A stretch of DNA of 64,000 nucleotides from Aggregicoccus sp. 17bor-14 (GTDB lineage: Bacteria > Myxococcota > Myxococcia > Myxococcales > Myxococcaceae), in the NCBI RefSeq assembly GCF_009659535.1, contig NZ_VJZZ01000001.1, forward strand, positions 387,424 through 451,423, in the 5' to 3' direction. A model generated the notes under the pieces. The model made no database searches. It was not told the origin of the DNA and saw nothing but the letters and a program-made list of their open reading frames with translations. Of the stretch, positions 18,658 to 27,662 are shown piece after piece. The position numbers and the translations under genes are program-made. The first letter of the stretch is position 1; every line of letters starts with the position of its first letter.

Positions 18658-20049
18658 ATGGCCCTCTCGACTGAACTGCCCGCGCAGCACGAGCGCATGC
18701 CCCCGCAGGCCCGCTACATCGTCGGGACCGAGGGCTGCGAGCGCTTCAGCTACTACGGGATGACCGCCATCCTGGTGCTGTACATGGCCAAGCACCTCGG
18801 GTTCGACGAGGTCGAAGCGCGGGAGAAGTACCACTGGTTCAACTTCGGGGCGTACTTCGCCCCGCTGCTGGGCGGCTTCCTCGCGGACCGCTTCCTGGGC
18901 CGCTACGCGACCATCCTCTTCGTGTCGCTGGGCTACGTGCTGGGACACGCGCTGCTGGCGGTGGTGCCCGGCAGCCTCGGCCTCTACGTGGGCTGCCTCT
19001 TCATCGCCATGGGCGCGGGCGGCATCAAGCCGTGCGTGTCCACCTTCATGGGGGACCAGTTCGGCCCGGAGAAGCAGCACCTGGTGGAGAAGGCGTATGG
19101 GTGGTTCTACTTCGCCATCAACGTGGGCTCGGTGCTGGGCGTCCTGCTCATCCCCAAGGTGCTCGACTGGTACGGCCCGCATTGGGCCTTCGGCCTGCCC
19201 GGCATCGCGATGGCGCTCGCCCTGCTCGTCTTCTACCTGGGGCGCCGGCAGTACGTGAAGCCGCCACCCACGGGTCCCAACCCCCACGGCTTCCTGCGCG
19301 TGTCGTTGGCGGCGCTCGGGGCGAAGCCCGCGCCGGGCCAGTCGCGCCTGGACAGCCTGCGCGGGCGCTTCCCCGCGGAGGCGGTCGACGGCGTCCGTGC
19401 AGCCATCCGCATCGTGTTCGTGTTCTCGCTGGTGTCCGTCTTCTGGGCGCTCTACTTCCAGTACGGCTCCAGCTGGACCCTGCAGGCCGACAAGATGGGC
19501 CTCGGGCTGCCGGGGGGGATGCGGATGAGCGCAGGCCAGCTCTCCTCGTACGCCTCGGCCTGGGTGCTGGTGCTCATCCCCGTGATGAACCGCCTCTACG
19601 ACGTCCTGCGCCGGCGCGGGCTCGAGGTGACGCCCCTGCGCAAGATGACCGCAGGGATGTTCATCGCCGCGCTCGCGTTCCTCACCGCGGCGCTCGTCGA
19701 GCACCGCATCCAGTCGGGGCACGCACCGCACGCGCTCTGGCAGGGGGTGCAGTACTTCTTCCTCGGCGTGGCCGAGGTGCTCATCTCGGTGACGGGCCTC
19801 GAGTTCGCCTTCACCCAGGCGCCGCCGTCCATGAAGAGCGTCATCATGGGCTTCTGGTTCGTGTTCATCGCGGTGGGCAACGCCATCACCGCGCTCGTGC
19901 CGCTGTTCGTCCCCTTCACGGGAGTGGCCTACTACCTGTTCTTCTCGGCCCTGATGGTGGTCTTCGCGGTGCTCTTCGCGCTGGTGGCCCGCTGGTACAA
20001 GCCGGTGGACTTCACCACCCCGGCCGAGCCGCGCGGGTCGGCGGCGTAA
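18658..20049 (+). CDS. POT/PTR2-family proton-dependent oligopeptide transporter
   Basis: The 463-residue protein has about 14 membrane helices and the POT hallmarks. These are GTEGCERFSYYGMTAILVLYM, containing the ExxERFxYY motif on helix 1, and a GAGGIKPCVSTFMGDQF segment that corresponds to the PTR2 signature. A WFYFAINVGSVLG segment follows. The family takes up di- and tripeptides with protons, and some members carry nitrate or other solutes. The Glu and Arg of ExxER needed for proton coupling are present. Myxobacteria live on protein-derived peptides, so a peptide substrate is plausible. A compact terminator hairpin begins at the stop codon. Confidence 0.92.
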   Translation: MALSTELPAQHERMPPQARYIVGTEGCERFSYYGMTAILVLYMAKHLGFDEVEAREKYHWFNFGAYFAPLLGGFLADRFLGRYATILFVSLGYVLGHALLAVVPGSLGLYVGCLFIAMGAGGIKPCVSTFMGDQFGPEKQHLVEKAYGWFYFAINVGSVLGVLLIPKVLDWYGPHWAFGLPGIAMALALLVFYLGRRQYVKPPPTGPNPHGFLRVSLAALGAKPAPGQSRLDSLRGRFPAEAVDGVRAAIRIVFVFSLVSVFWALYFQYGSSWTLQADKMGLGLPGGMRMSAGQLSSYASAWVLVLIPVMNRLYDVLRRRGLEVTPLRKMTAGMFIAALAFLTAALVEHRIQSGHAPHALWQGVQYFFLGVAEVLISVTGLEFAFTQAPPSMKSVIMGFWFVFIAVGNAITALVPLFVPFTGVAYYLFFSALMVVFAVLFALVARWYKPVDFTTPAEPRGSAA

Positions 20050-20069
20050 GGGCGAGCCGGCTCGCCTTT
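20048..20069 (+). terminator. Terminator of the POT transporter gene
   Basis: A perfect 16-base palindrome, GGCGAGCCGGCTCGCC (20051-20066), begins one base after the TAA stop. It is flanked by AAG on the left and TTTC on the right, which extend the stem. It is short but very stable and well placed. Confidence 0.55.
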
Positions 20070-20272
20070 CGAGGTCGCAGGCCATGGCCGCGCCGGCTCA
20101 CCTCGGCGCCAGGTGCCTCGCCGCGCCTGGCTACAAACGCGTTCGCAGGGGCGCGTAGGGCTCGCGGAGCCCCCCTTCACACCTCTCCCGCAGCCCCCCT
20201 GGCCCCGGCTTGCCTCACCGGATTGAATGGCAGGCCGCACCGCACGTCCGGACGCTCCGAGTGGAGGTCCGC

Positions 20273-21013
20273 ATGCACAGTCCCCAGTCCTCCCGTGCCC
20301 GCCTCTGGAAGGCGTCTGGCCTCGCACTCCTCCTCGCGTCGGGGGTGGCCAGCGCGCAGCCGCTTCGCGCAGGCCCCTTCCTGCGTTGGGACCTGGAGGA
20401 GCGACCGGGCGCGTCGGTGCCGCCCCTCGCGCAAGCGGTGTCGGTGAGCTGGTTGGATGCGCACGACCGCGTGCGCTGGACGGTGCGGCTCCCGAGTCGA
20501 ATGCGCGAGGCGGACCGCGTGCCCAGCGACTGCCGACGCGCCCACGACGGGGCCGCGTGTGCCTCGGAGCTGGAAGCGTACCGCGCCCGGCCCCGTGCCT
20601 CACAGCCGCCGTTTGCCATCGGAGTGCTCCGCGACGGTGGGGTCGTCGCAGTGGCCGATGCCACGGGCGTGCTCTTGCTGGACGTGCGTGACGGGAAGGT
20701 CCTGCTGGACTGGGAGGCCCCGCGGGACGCCAGCGCGCGCTTCTTCGTGGACGAGGGGCACTTCGCACTCGAGGGAGCGCCGAGCTGCGCCGGCGCGTTC
20801 CTGCGGGGTCGCATGCTGCAGCGCTGTGGCTCCCGGCTCGTCTACTTCAACGGCACGGCGGCCGCGCTGCTGCAACTCGCTCCACCCCGCCTGCGAGCGC
20901 AGGCCCGCCTGGAGGCCGCTCAGGTCGTCTCGCCGAAGCCGGGCCGCCTTCGGGCGCGCATCCCGTTCGGCAGCCGTACGCTCGTGCTGCAGGGGGTGGT
21001 CTACCTGCACTGA
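20273..21013 (+). CDS. Secreted or periplasmic protein of unknown function
   Basis: The ATG at 20273 gives 246 residues starting MHSPQSSRARLWKASGLALL. A Sec signal peptide follows, with likely cleavage after ASGVASA. The mature protein is beta-rich, with segments such as IGVLRDGGVVAVADATGVLLLDVRDGKVLLDW that resemble single blades of a PQQ/WD-type propeller. It contains four Cys residues after the signal (DCRRAHDGAACASE; SCAGAFL; LQRCGS), compatible with disulfides. No known family is recognised. It is monocistronic, about 220 bases downstream of the POT transporter, and convergent with the universal stress protein gene. Confidence 0.68.
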   Translation: MHSPQSSRARLWKASGLALLLASGVASAQPLRAGPFLRWDLEERPGASVPPLAQAVSVSWLDAHDRVRWTVRLPSRMREADRVPSDCRRAHDGAACASELEAYRARPRASQPPFAIGVLRDGGVVAVADATGVLLLDVRDGKVLLDWEAPRDASARFFVDEGHFALEGAPSCAGAFLRGRMLQRCGSRLVYFNGTAAALLQLAPPRLRAQARLEAAQVVSPKPGRLRARIPFGSRTLVLQGVVYLH

Positions 21014-21076
21014 TGACGGCGCGGGAGGCGGGCACGGAGCGCGCAGCCGGCAGCGCGCGCCGCGCGTTGGGGCGGC

Positions 21077-21538
21077 CTATGCGTGCTCGGGCTGGCAGGT
21101 GAAGACGGGCACCGGGCTGTCCTGCACCACCTGCATCGCAACGCTGCCCACGAAGCGCGAGAGCCCCTTGCGCCGGCCTCGGGTGCCGATCACCACCAGG
21201 TCGTAGCCGCCGTCCTTGATGCGCTGGACGATGACCTCGCCAGGCTTGCCCTGCTCGATCTCGTCGTTGCGCACTTCGCGGTCGAAGCCCGCGTCGCGCA
21301 GCAGCACCGTCAGCGCGCGCTGCGCGTCGCGCTCGTTGTACGACTCCAGCGTGGAGCCGGGCACGCCCTTGAGCAGCACGGAGACCTCGTCCAGGCCCCG
21401 CATCTCGGCCTCCGAGCCCACGTGCAGTACGTCCACCGTGGCGCCGAGCTGCTGCGAGAGAGCGCGCGCGTACTTCAGCGCGCGCTGAGAGGCGACAGAG
21501 AAGTCCAGCGGAACCAGGATCTTGTTGACCTTGAACAT
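21077..21538 (-). CDS. Universal stress protein, ATP-binding type
   Basis: The ATG at 21538, preceded by a strong GGAGGGG ribosome binding site, gives a 153-residue single UspA domain. It starts with KILVPLDFSVASQRALKYA and ends with the ATP-binding motif GTRGRRKGLSRFVGS, which fits the G-2x-G-9x-G(S/T) pattern of ATP-binding UspFG-type proteins. Such proteins accumulate in growth arrest and stress; their biochemical role is unclear. It lies immediately downstream of the rel gene on the same strand (105-base gap), which fits a stress-linked pair. Confidence 0.92.
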   Translation of the reverse strand: MFKVNKILVPLDFSVASQRALKYARALSQQLGATVDVLHVGSEAEMRGLDEVSVLLKGVPGSTLESYNERDAQRALTVLLRDAGFDREVRNDEIEQGKPGEVIVQRIKDGGYDLVVIGTRGRRKGLSRFVGSVAMQVVQDSPVPVFTCQPEHA

Positions 21539-21643
21539 GGCATTCCCCTCCAGAGGTAGCCGCGGCTGCGGCGGCCCCGACGCTAGCAGCGCCCGCATCC
21601 CGGTAGCCACAGGTACCGCGTCCACGGCCTGCGGGCCGCGCGC

Positions 21644-23878
21644 CTAGATGCGCTCGACGGAGAACACGCCCTGCAGCCCCTCGATGGTGCGGATGAGGTC
21701 GGTCAGCTGCTTCAGGTCCGAGATGACCACCTCGAAGGTGTTCACCGCGCGGTCGTCCCCGGTGGCGCGGCAGTTCGCCTGGGAGATGTTCACGCCCTTC
21801 TTGCTGAAGGTGTTGGAGATGTCCGCGAGCAGGCCGGGGCGGTCCGCGGTGAGCACGCGCAGGGTGACCGGGCGCTTGAAGGCGCCGCGCACGTCCCAGG
21901 CCACGTCCACGCGGCGCTCGGGGTCCGTGGCGAGCGCCTTCTCGCAGCCCACCGTGTGCACCGTGACGCCGCGCCCGCGGGTGATGAAGCCCGCGATGGG
22001 GTCTCCGGGCACCGGGTTGCAGCAGCGCCCGAAGCGCACCAGCACGTCGTCCACGCCGCCGATCTGCACCCCGCTGCGGCTCTGCCGGCCCACCAGCTTC
22101 TTGGCGAGGTCCGTGACGCGCGAGAACGAGGGCAGCATGCTCGAGGCGCTCGCGCCCGCCCGGTCGCTGCCGGTGGCTGCGGCGCCGGAGGCCTCGTGCC
22201 CCGCCCGCTGCTCGTTGACGGCGCTCACCTTCTCGGGCGGCAAGAGCTGCTGCACGATCTGGTGGGGCGCCACCTTCCCGTAGCCCACGGCCACGAGCAG
22301 GTCCTCCTCGATGCGGTAGCCGTAGCCCTCGGCCACCTTCTTGAGCTCGCCGCCCTTGAGCAGCTTGTTCAGGTTGAGCGAGTAGCGGCGCAGCTCGCGC
22401 TCGGTGAGCTCGCGGCCCAGCTGCAGGCTCTTGTCGCGCTGCTGCTGCTTGATGAAGCCGCGGATGCGCTGCTGGGCGCGGCTCGTCTTGACGAAGGTGA
22501 GCCAGTCCTTGCTCGGGTGCGCCTGGGGGCTGGTGAGCACCTCCACCGTGTCCCCGTTCTTCAGCTTGTAGCGCAGCGGGACGATCTTCCCGTTCACCTT
22601 GGAGCCCACGCAGCGGCTGCCCACGTCCGAGTGGATGGCGTAGGCGAAGTCCACCGGCGTCGCGCCGCGCGGGAGCGAGCGCACGTCCCCCTTGGGGGTG
22701 AAGACGAAGACCTCGTCGGTGAAGAGGTCCACCTTCACCGTCTCGAGGAACTCCTTCGGGTCCTTGAGGTCCTGCTGCCACTCCATCAGCTGGCGCAGCC
22801 AGGCGAACTTCTCGTCGTCCTTGGAGACGAGCGCCTTGCCCTCCTTGTAGGCCCAGTGCGCGGCGATGCCCTCCTCCGCGATCTTGTGCATCTCCAGCGT
22901 GCGGATCTGCACCTCCACGCGCTCTCCCAGCGGGCCGATGATCGTCGTGTGCAACGACTGGTACATGTTCGGCTTGGGGATGGCGATGAAGTCCTTGAAG
23001 CGCCCCGGCACGGGCTTCCACAGCTGGTGCACCAGGCCCAGCGCCTCGTAGCAGCTGGGTACCGTGGGCATGATGATGCGGAAGGCGATGATGTCCGGGA
23101 TCTGCTCGAACTCGATGCCCGAGCTCTTGATCTTCTTGTAGATGCTGTAGACGTGCTTGAAGCGGCCGCTGACGTCTGCGGTGAGCCCGCGCTCCTGTAG
23201 CTTGTCGCGCATGAACTGGCAGACGTCCTCGATGTACTTCTCGCGCTCCTTCTTGCGCTTATCGAGCTTCTCCTTGAGCGCGAAGAAGTCCTGGGGCTTC
23301 ACGTAGCGGAAGGAGAGGTCCTCCAGCTCCGTCTTCACCCAGCTGATGCCCAGCCGGTTCGCCAGCGGCGCGTAGATGTCCAGCGTCTCCTGCGCGATGC
23401 GGACCTGCTTCTCCTCGGCCATGTGATCCAGCGTCCGCATGTTGTGCGTGCGGTCCGCCAGCTTCACGAGGATGACGCGAATGTCCTGCGCCATCGCGAT
23501 GATCATCTTGCGGAAGTTCTCCGCCTGCTTCTCCTCCTGCGAGAGGCTCGCCGAGGCGCTGAACTTGGACAGCTTGGTGACGCCGTCCACCAGCTGCGCC
23601 ACCTCGGGGCCGAACAGGTCGGTGATCTCCGTGGAGGTGGCGAGCGTGTCCTCGATGGTGTCGTGCAGGAGCCCCGTGACGATGGAGGCCTCGTCCAGCT
23701 TCAGCTCCGCGAGGATTCCGGCCACCTCGAGCGGGTGGATGAGGTAGGGCTCGCCGGACTTGCGCAGCTGCCCCTGGTGCACCTTGGCGGAGTAGACGTA
23801 CGCCTTCTTGATGATGTCGAGGTCGGGGTCCGGATGGTACGAAGCCACCCGCTGGAGGATGTCGTTCAGGCGAATCAT
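21644..23878 (-). CDS. rel: Bifunctional (p)ppGpp synthetase/hydrolase, Rel/SpoT family
   Basis: The ATG at 23878 gives 744 residues, normal for long RSH proteins. The N-terminal HD hydrolase domain has HDTIED at residues 72-77. The synthetase domain contains IAFRIIMPTVPSCYEALG and RFKDFIAIPKPNMYQSLHTT; RFKD is the RxKD signature of bifunctional Rel rather than the ExDD of RelA. A TGS domain (VFTPKGDVRSLPRGATPVDFAY), a helical region, the conserved-cysteine domain (FGRCCNPVPGDPIAGF) and a C-terminal ACT domain follow. It makes and degrades (p)ppGpp in response to starvation, the trigger of fruiting-body development in myxobacteria. Upstream sequence to 23962 is a non-conserved extension. A zinc-ribbon FHA gene is divergent. 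Confidence 0.96.
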   Translation of the reverse strand: MIRLNDILQRVASYHPDPDLDIIKKAYVYSAKVHQGQLRKSGEPYLIHPLEVAGILAELKLDEASIVTGLLHDTIEDTLATSTEITDLFGPEVAQLVDGVTKLSKFSASASLSQEEKQAENFRKMIIAMAQDIRVILVKLADRTHNMRTLDHMAEEKQVRIAQETLDIYAPLANRLGISWVKTELEDLSFRYVKPQDFFALKEKLDKRKKEREKYIEDVCQFMRDKLQERGLTADVSGRFKHVYSIYKKIKSSGIEFEQIPDIIAFRIIMPTVPSCYEALGLVHQLWKPVPGRFKDFIAIPKPNMYQSLHTTIIGPLGERVEVQIRTLEMHKIAEEGIAAHWAYKEGKALVSKDDEKFAWLRQLMEWQQDLKDPKEFLETVKVDLFTDEVFVFTPKGDVRSLPRGATPVDFAYAIHSDVGSRCVGSKVNGKIVPLRYKLKNGDTVEVLTSPQAHPSKDWLTFVKTSRAQQRIRGFIKQQQRDKSLQLGRELTERELRRYSLNLNKLLKGGELKKVAEGYGYRIEEDLLVAVGYGKVAPHQIVQQLLPPEKVSAVNEQRAGHEASGAAATGSDRAGASASSMLPSFSRVTDLAKKLVGRQSRSGVQIGGVDDVLVRFGRCCNPVPGDPIAGFITRGRGVTVHTVGCEKALATDPERRVDVAWDVRGAFKRPVTLRVLTADRPGLLADISNTFSKKGVNISQANCRATGDDRAVNTFEVVISDLKQLTDLIRTIEGLQGVFSVERI

Positions 23879-23983
23879 CGAGGCGTCTGGCAATCGTAAC
23901 TGTGCGAGACAGGGGGGGCAACGACCGCCATCATCGCGCGCGTTGACCCGGTGTTTTCCCACCCCCTAGAGTCGGCCGTTCCC

Positions 23984-25114
23984 ATGTCACAGCTCCTGCT
24001 GTCCTCACTCGCCGTCGTCTGCCCGAACTGTGACGGGTACAACCCTCCGCAGAGCGCTGCCTGCCAGGCGTGTGGCACGTCGCTGGGCGCCCCCGCGCGG
24101 GGTGCCCCGGCGGCCGTCTCCACCTTCCCCAAGGCCGGCGAGGCCCCGCGCCCCACCCGCCCGCCGGAGAGCGTGCCTCCCGGGCTGCGCCCGTCCGCCC
24201 GCACCCCGCCTCCGGCGCCCTCGGGCCTGGCGACCGTTCCCCCGCGCGCTCCGGCACCCGCCGCGCCGCCTCCGCGCACCGCCAGCGCCGCCGGAGTGCC
24301 CGCCTCGCCGCCGCGCACCGCCAGCTCCCCGGCGGCCCCGACGGCTGCCCCCCCGCGCACGGCGAGCGCCGCAGGCGTGCCCGCGGCCCCTGCCCCGCTC
24401 GTCGGTCGCGCCCTCACCCCGCCTGCGGCCCGCACGGGGCTGGCCCCAGCCGGGACTGCGGCGGCCGCGCCCAAGTTCGGGCTCGCCGTGCTGGCAGGCG
24501 CCTCCCGGGGCCAGCGCTACCGGCTGCCGCTCACCGGCTGTGTGGTGGGCCGCACTCGGGGTGCGCTGCTGCTCGCCGAGGACCCCTACGTCTCGCCCCT
24601 GCACGCCACCTTCGTGGTGAAGGACGGCGCGCTCTTCGTGCGCGACGAGTCCAGCACCTCCGGCGTCTACGTCACCATCGCCGGCACGGAGAGCCTCGCC
24701 CCGCACGGGCTCTTCGCCGTGGGCCAGCGGGCCTTCCGCTACGTCGGGCTGCTCGAGGCCCCGCCGCCCCTGGCCGGGCGCCCCCTGGTGTACGGCGCGC
24801 CGGTGCCCTCGGGCCAGGCGCTCTACGCGGTGGAGGAGGTGCTGGTGGGCGGGCGTCCCGGCCGCGCCGTCACCACCGCGGGCCCCATGCTCACCGTGGG
24901 GCAGACCCACTGCGACCTCTCCTATCCCCAGGACGAGTCGCTCGCGGTGCGCCACTGTGAGCTCAGCCCGCATCCCTCGGGCGCCACGCTGCGCGACCTG
25001 TCCGGCGGGCTGGGCACCTACGTGCGCATCCCCCCGCTCACCGAGCGCCCGCTGCGCGCGGGCGACCGGGTGCGGATGGGACAGCACGTGCTGCAGGTGG
25101 AGCTGCTCGGCTAG
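23984..25114 (+). CDS. Zinc-ribbon protein with two FHA domains
   Basis: The 376-residue protein starts at the ATG at 23984. An N-terminal zinc ribbon with two CxxC knuckles (VVCPNCDGYN and CQACG) comes first. A Pro/Ala/Thr linker of about 120 residues with PPRTAS repeats follows, then two FHA-like modules at about residues 165-260 and 285-376. The first contains GCVVGRTRGALLL, PYVSPLHATF and DESSTSGVYV; the second has MLTVGQTHCDLSYP and AVRHCELS. The second lacks a clear GR-SxxH core, so phosphothreonine binding there is doubtful. It lies tail-to-tail with a Ser/Thr kinase gene, only 8 bases away, and may read phosphorylation made by that kinase. Confidence 0.86.
   Translation: MSQLLLSSLAVVCPNCDGYNPPQSAACQACGTSLGAPARGAPAAVSTFPKAGEAPRPTRPPESVPPGLRPSARTPPPAPSGLATVPPRAPAPAAPPPRTASAAGVPASPPRTASSPAAPTAAPPRTASAAGVPAAPAPLVGRALTPPAARTGLAPAGTAAAAPKFGLAVLAGASRGQRYRLPLTGCVVGRTRGALLLAEDPYVSPLHATFVVKDGALFVRDESSTSGVYVTIAGTESLAPHGLFAVGQRAFRYVGLLEAPPPLAGRPLVYGAPVPSGQALYAVEEVLVGGRPGRAVTTAGPMLTVGQTHCDLSYPQDESLAVRHCELSPHPSGATLRDLSGGLGTYVRIPPLTERPLRAGDRVRMGQHVLQVELLG
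24272..24367 (+). repeat. Imperfect 15-base repeat coding the PPRTAS linker
   Basis: Units of the type CCGCGCACCGCCAGC start at 24272, 24311 and 24353 (the last with a few changes) inside the first FHA gene. They encode repeated PPRTAS in a disordered linker. This is simple low-complexity coding expansion, not a CRISPR or mobile element. Confidence 0.7.
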
Positions 25115-25122
25115 GGGCTCTG

Positions 25123-26751
25123 TTAGGGCCCTGTGGGGCTCGCCTGGGGCTCCGCCGAGACGTCCGACATGGCCTGCTCGATGTAGCGGCGGGCGTGCGA
25201 GTCGCTCGCGTCGCGCAGGTGGCGCTGCCACCAGCCGCGCGCCTCCGCCGTCGCATCGCGCTGCCAGGCGAGCTCACCGAGCTTCAGCGCGAGCTCCGGA
25301 TCCGGATCCAGCCGGAAGGCCTCGCGGTAGCGCTGGGCCGCCACGTCGAGCTGGCCGTGCTCGTGCGCCGTGTCGCCCGCCTGCGCGAGCTGCTGGGCGC
25401 GCGCCGGGTCGCGCGCATCGAGCGGCACCTCGAGCGCGTAGAGCGGCTCCCCGGCGGCCGCGGGCCCTGCGGCCGCGACCTCGGCCGCGGGCGCCACGGC
25501 GGCGGGTGCCGGGGGCCTCACCCACCCCTGCAGCGCGTAGCCGGCCACCGCGAGCGCGGCCACGACCAGGGCGCCCGTGAGCACCTTGAAGCCGAGCAGG
25601 CTGCGGCCTCCGGCGGCGGTCGCCGGACGAGGCGCAGGCTCGGGCGCGCGAAGCGCCACGGGCCGCGTGGAGGCGAAGCTGGCCGCCTGCGGGGCCGTGG
25701 GCGGGGCGGGCGTGGTGAGCAGCAGCGGGCGCGGAGCGGGCGTGCCCACGGCCTCCTGCTGCAGCGCGCGCAGCTCCTCGCGGAAGGCCTCGGCGCTCTG
25801 CGGACGCAGCTCGGGGTCCTTGGCGAGCGCGCGCAGGATGAGCTGCTCGAGCCCCGTGGACACGCGCACGCCGGGGCGGCGCTGGCTCGGCGGCGGCGGC
25901 ACCTCGGTGAGGTGCTTGGTGGCGAAGCCCACGGCGGAGTCGGAGTCGAAAGGGAGCAGCCCCGTCACCAGCTGGTAGAGGATGACGCCCACCGCGTAGA
26001 GGTCCGAGCGCGCGTCCAGCGTCGCGCCACGGGCCTGCTCCGGGGACATGTACTCGGGCGTGCCGCACACGAAGCCGGCGCGGGTGAGCGCGGGGCCGTC
26101 GCTGTCGCCCGCCTCCTGGATCTTCGCGATGCCGAAGTCGAGCACCTTCACGAAGTCCGGCGCGTTGCGCCGTTGCTCCACCATGATGTTCTCGGGCTTC
26201 AGGTCCCGGTGGATGACGCCCGCGATGTGCGCGTCGCCCAGCGCCGAGAGCACCTGCGCCACGATGCGCACGATGCGCGCCTCGGGCAGCGGCCACTCGG
26301 TGCTGAGCACCTGGTGCAGGTCCTTGCCGGAGACGAACTCCATCGCGATGAAGAAGGCGCCGTCCTCGGCCTGGCCGAAGTCCAGCACGTTGATGGAGTT
26401 GGGGTGGTTGAGGCGGCTCGCGGCGCGCGCCTCGCGCTGGAAGCGCGCCACGGTGCGCTCGTCCGACATCAGCGACTGGCGCAGCACCTTGAGCACCACC
26501 GGCTTGTCCAGCGCGAACTGGCGGGCGCGGTACACCTTGCCCATGCCGCCCTCGCCGATCAGCGCCTCCACCCGGTACTTCTGGGCGACGATCCGGCCCT
26601 CGTACGCATCGCTCGGCGCGCTGCGCGCCAGGGTGATGCCGCAGGCGGGACAGAACTTGGAGCTCTCGCCGGCGTCGACGCCGCAGGAGGGGCAGAGCAA
26701 GGGGGGACCTTCCGGGGTGGGCCCGTCGCAGCGGGCGGGGAAATTTCGCAC
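25123..26751 (-). CDS. Zinc-ribbon Ser/Thr protein kinase with a transmembrane segment
   Basis: The protein is about 542 residues. An N-terminal zinc ribbon (CPSCG and CPACG) leads into a Hanks-type kinase domain with GEGGMGKVYRA, VVLKVLR (catalytic Lys), HRDLKPENIMV, LDFGIAK and a GTPEYMSPEQARG activation segment. A Pro/Ala linker, one transmembrane helix (FKVLTGALVVAALAVAGYAL) and a C-terminal TPR-like region (AQAGDTAHEHGQLDVAAQRYREAF) follow. It probably phosphorylates Ser/Thr targets at the membrane. The GTG at 26751 has GGAGGGGGGAC directly upstream; a GTG at 26769 and a TTG at 26700 (giving MLCPSCG) are alternatives. FHA genes lie on both sides. Confidence 0.93.
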   Translation of the reverse strand: MRNFPARCDGPTPEGPPLLCPSCGVDAGESSKFCPACGITLARSAPSDAYEGRIVAQKYRVEALIGEGGMGKVYRARQFALDKPVVLKVLRQSLMSDERTVARFQREARAASRLNHPNSINVLDFGQAEDGAFFIAMEFVSGKDLHQVLSTEWPLPEARIVRIVAQVLSALGDAHIAGVIHRDLKPENIMVEQRRNAPDFVKVLDFGIAKIQEAGDSDGPALTRAGFVCGTPEYMSPEQARGATLDARSDLYAVGVILYQLVTGLLPFDSDSAVGFATKHLTEVPPPPSQRRPGVRVSTGLEQLILRALAKDPELRPQSAEAFREELRALQQEAVGTPAPRPLLLTTPAPPTAPQAASFASTRPVALRAPEPAPRPATAAGGRSLLGFKVLTGALVVAALAVAGYALQGWVRPPAPAAVAPAAEVAAAGPAAAGEPLYALEVPLDARDPARAQQLAQAGDTAHEHGQLDVAAQRYREAFRLDPDPELALKLGELAWQRDATAEARGWWQRHLRDASDSHARRYIEQAMSDVSAEPQASPTGP

Positions 26752-26852
26752 GTCCCCCCTCCCCGCCACAAGCAGCCGACCGGTGCGGAAGCGAGCGCTC
26801 CCCGCGCGTCCTTGATATGACGCGCCCCAGCCCCCTGCTGCTCCCCGGCGCC

Positions 26853-27611
26853 ATGACCCACTGCCCCCGCTGCAACGCCCAGAACCTCCCGGACGCCTCC
26901 ACCTGCATCGCCTGCGGCAGCCCCCTGCGCGCGGCCGGCACCCTGGTGATGCAGGCCGCCGGCGCCGGGGCGCGCCCGCGCGTGTCCCTGCGCGTGGTGC
27001 GCGCGGACGGGGGCACCGAGCAGGTGCTCGCGATGCAGAAGGACATGCTCACCTGCGGGCGGCACGCGGACCTCTCCCTGCCGGACGACCCCTTCATCCT
27101 CCCCGTGCAGGCGCGCTTCTTCTTCGCGGGCCCCCGGCTCGCGGTGGAGGACGTGGGCGGAGCGAACGGCGTCTTCGTGCGCCTGCGCCAGGAGCGCGAG
27201 CTGGGCACGGGCGGAGAGCTGCGCGTGGGGCGCCAGCGCCTGGTGCTCGAGCCCGTGCCCGCGGCCTCGCCCGGGCCGGGAGGCACCCAGGTGTGGGGCT
27301 CGCCGGACGCGGGCTACCGGTTCCGGCTTGTGCAGATGCTCGAGGGGGGCGTGCGCGGCGCGGCCTTCCCGCTCAAGGACGGGGAGAACCTGCTGGGGCG
27401 CGAGGCGGGCGACCTCACCTTCCCCACCGACGGCTTCGTCTCCGGGCGCCACGCGCTGCTCACCGTCCGCCAGGAGCGCGTCGTGGTGCGGGACGTGGGC
27501 TCGTCCAACGGCACCTTCGTGAGGGTCATCGCGCCCTCGTTCGTGGAGCACGGCGACCAGTTCCTCATCGGGCGGCAGCTGCTGCGCGTGGAGCTGCAGC
27601 CGGCCGCCTAG
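26853..27611 (+). CDS. Zinc-ribbon protein with two FHA domains
   Basis: The ATG at 26853 gives 252 residues starting MTHCPRCNAQN; an ATG at 26817 would add 12 residues. The zinc ribbon (CPRCN and CIACG) is followed by two FHA domains. The first has LTCGRHADLSLPDD and VEDVGGANGVFVRL; its usual SxxH is replaced by ILPVQAR. The second is canonical: NLLGREAGDLTFP, FVSGRHALL and DVGSSNGTFVRV contain the GR, SxxH and N residues that bind phosphothreonine. It diverges from the kinase gene and is a probable reader of kinase output. Confidence 0.88.
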   Translation: MTHCPRCNAQNLPDASTCIACGSPLRAAGTLVMQAAGAGARPRVSLRVVRADGGTEQVLAMQKDMLTCGRHADLSLPDDPFILPVQARFFFAGPRLAVEDVGGANGVFVRLRQERELGTGGELRVGRQRLVLEPVPAASPGPGGTQVWGSPDAGYRFRLVQMLEGGVRGAAFPLKDGENLLGREAGDLTFPTDGFVSGRHALLTVRQERVVVRDVGSSNGTFVRVIAPSFVEHGDQFLIGRQLLRVELQPAA

Positions 27612-27620
27612 GGGGCTCGG

Positions 27621-27640
27621 GCCCGGGCAGCTGCCCGGGC
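27621..27640. terminator. Palindromic terminator-like hairpin
   Basis: A perfect 20-base palindrome made of GCCCGGGCAG and CTGCCCGGGC lies in the 51-base gap between the convergent FHA and DksA/TraR-type genes. It can form a very stable stem on either strand. There is no T-run, so termination efficiency is uncertain. Confidence 0.45.
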
Positions 27641-27662
27641 CGGCCTTCCTGCGGGACTGCGA

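Noticed and set aside
20457-21206. Alternative plus-strand frame over the secreted protein gene
   Set aside because: The chosen frame from 20273 has a signal peptide and beta-rich composition; the alternative is Arg/Ser/Cys-rich and ends inside the convergent stress-protein gene.
24272-24367. Possible CRISPR-like repeats
   Set aside because: The three 15-base units lie in frame in an FHA gene and encode PPRTAS; spacing is uneven and no cas genes are present.
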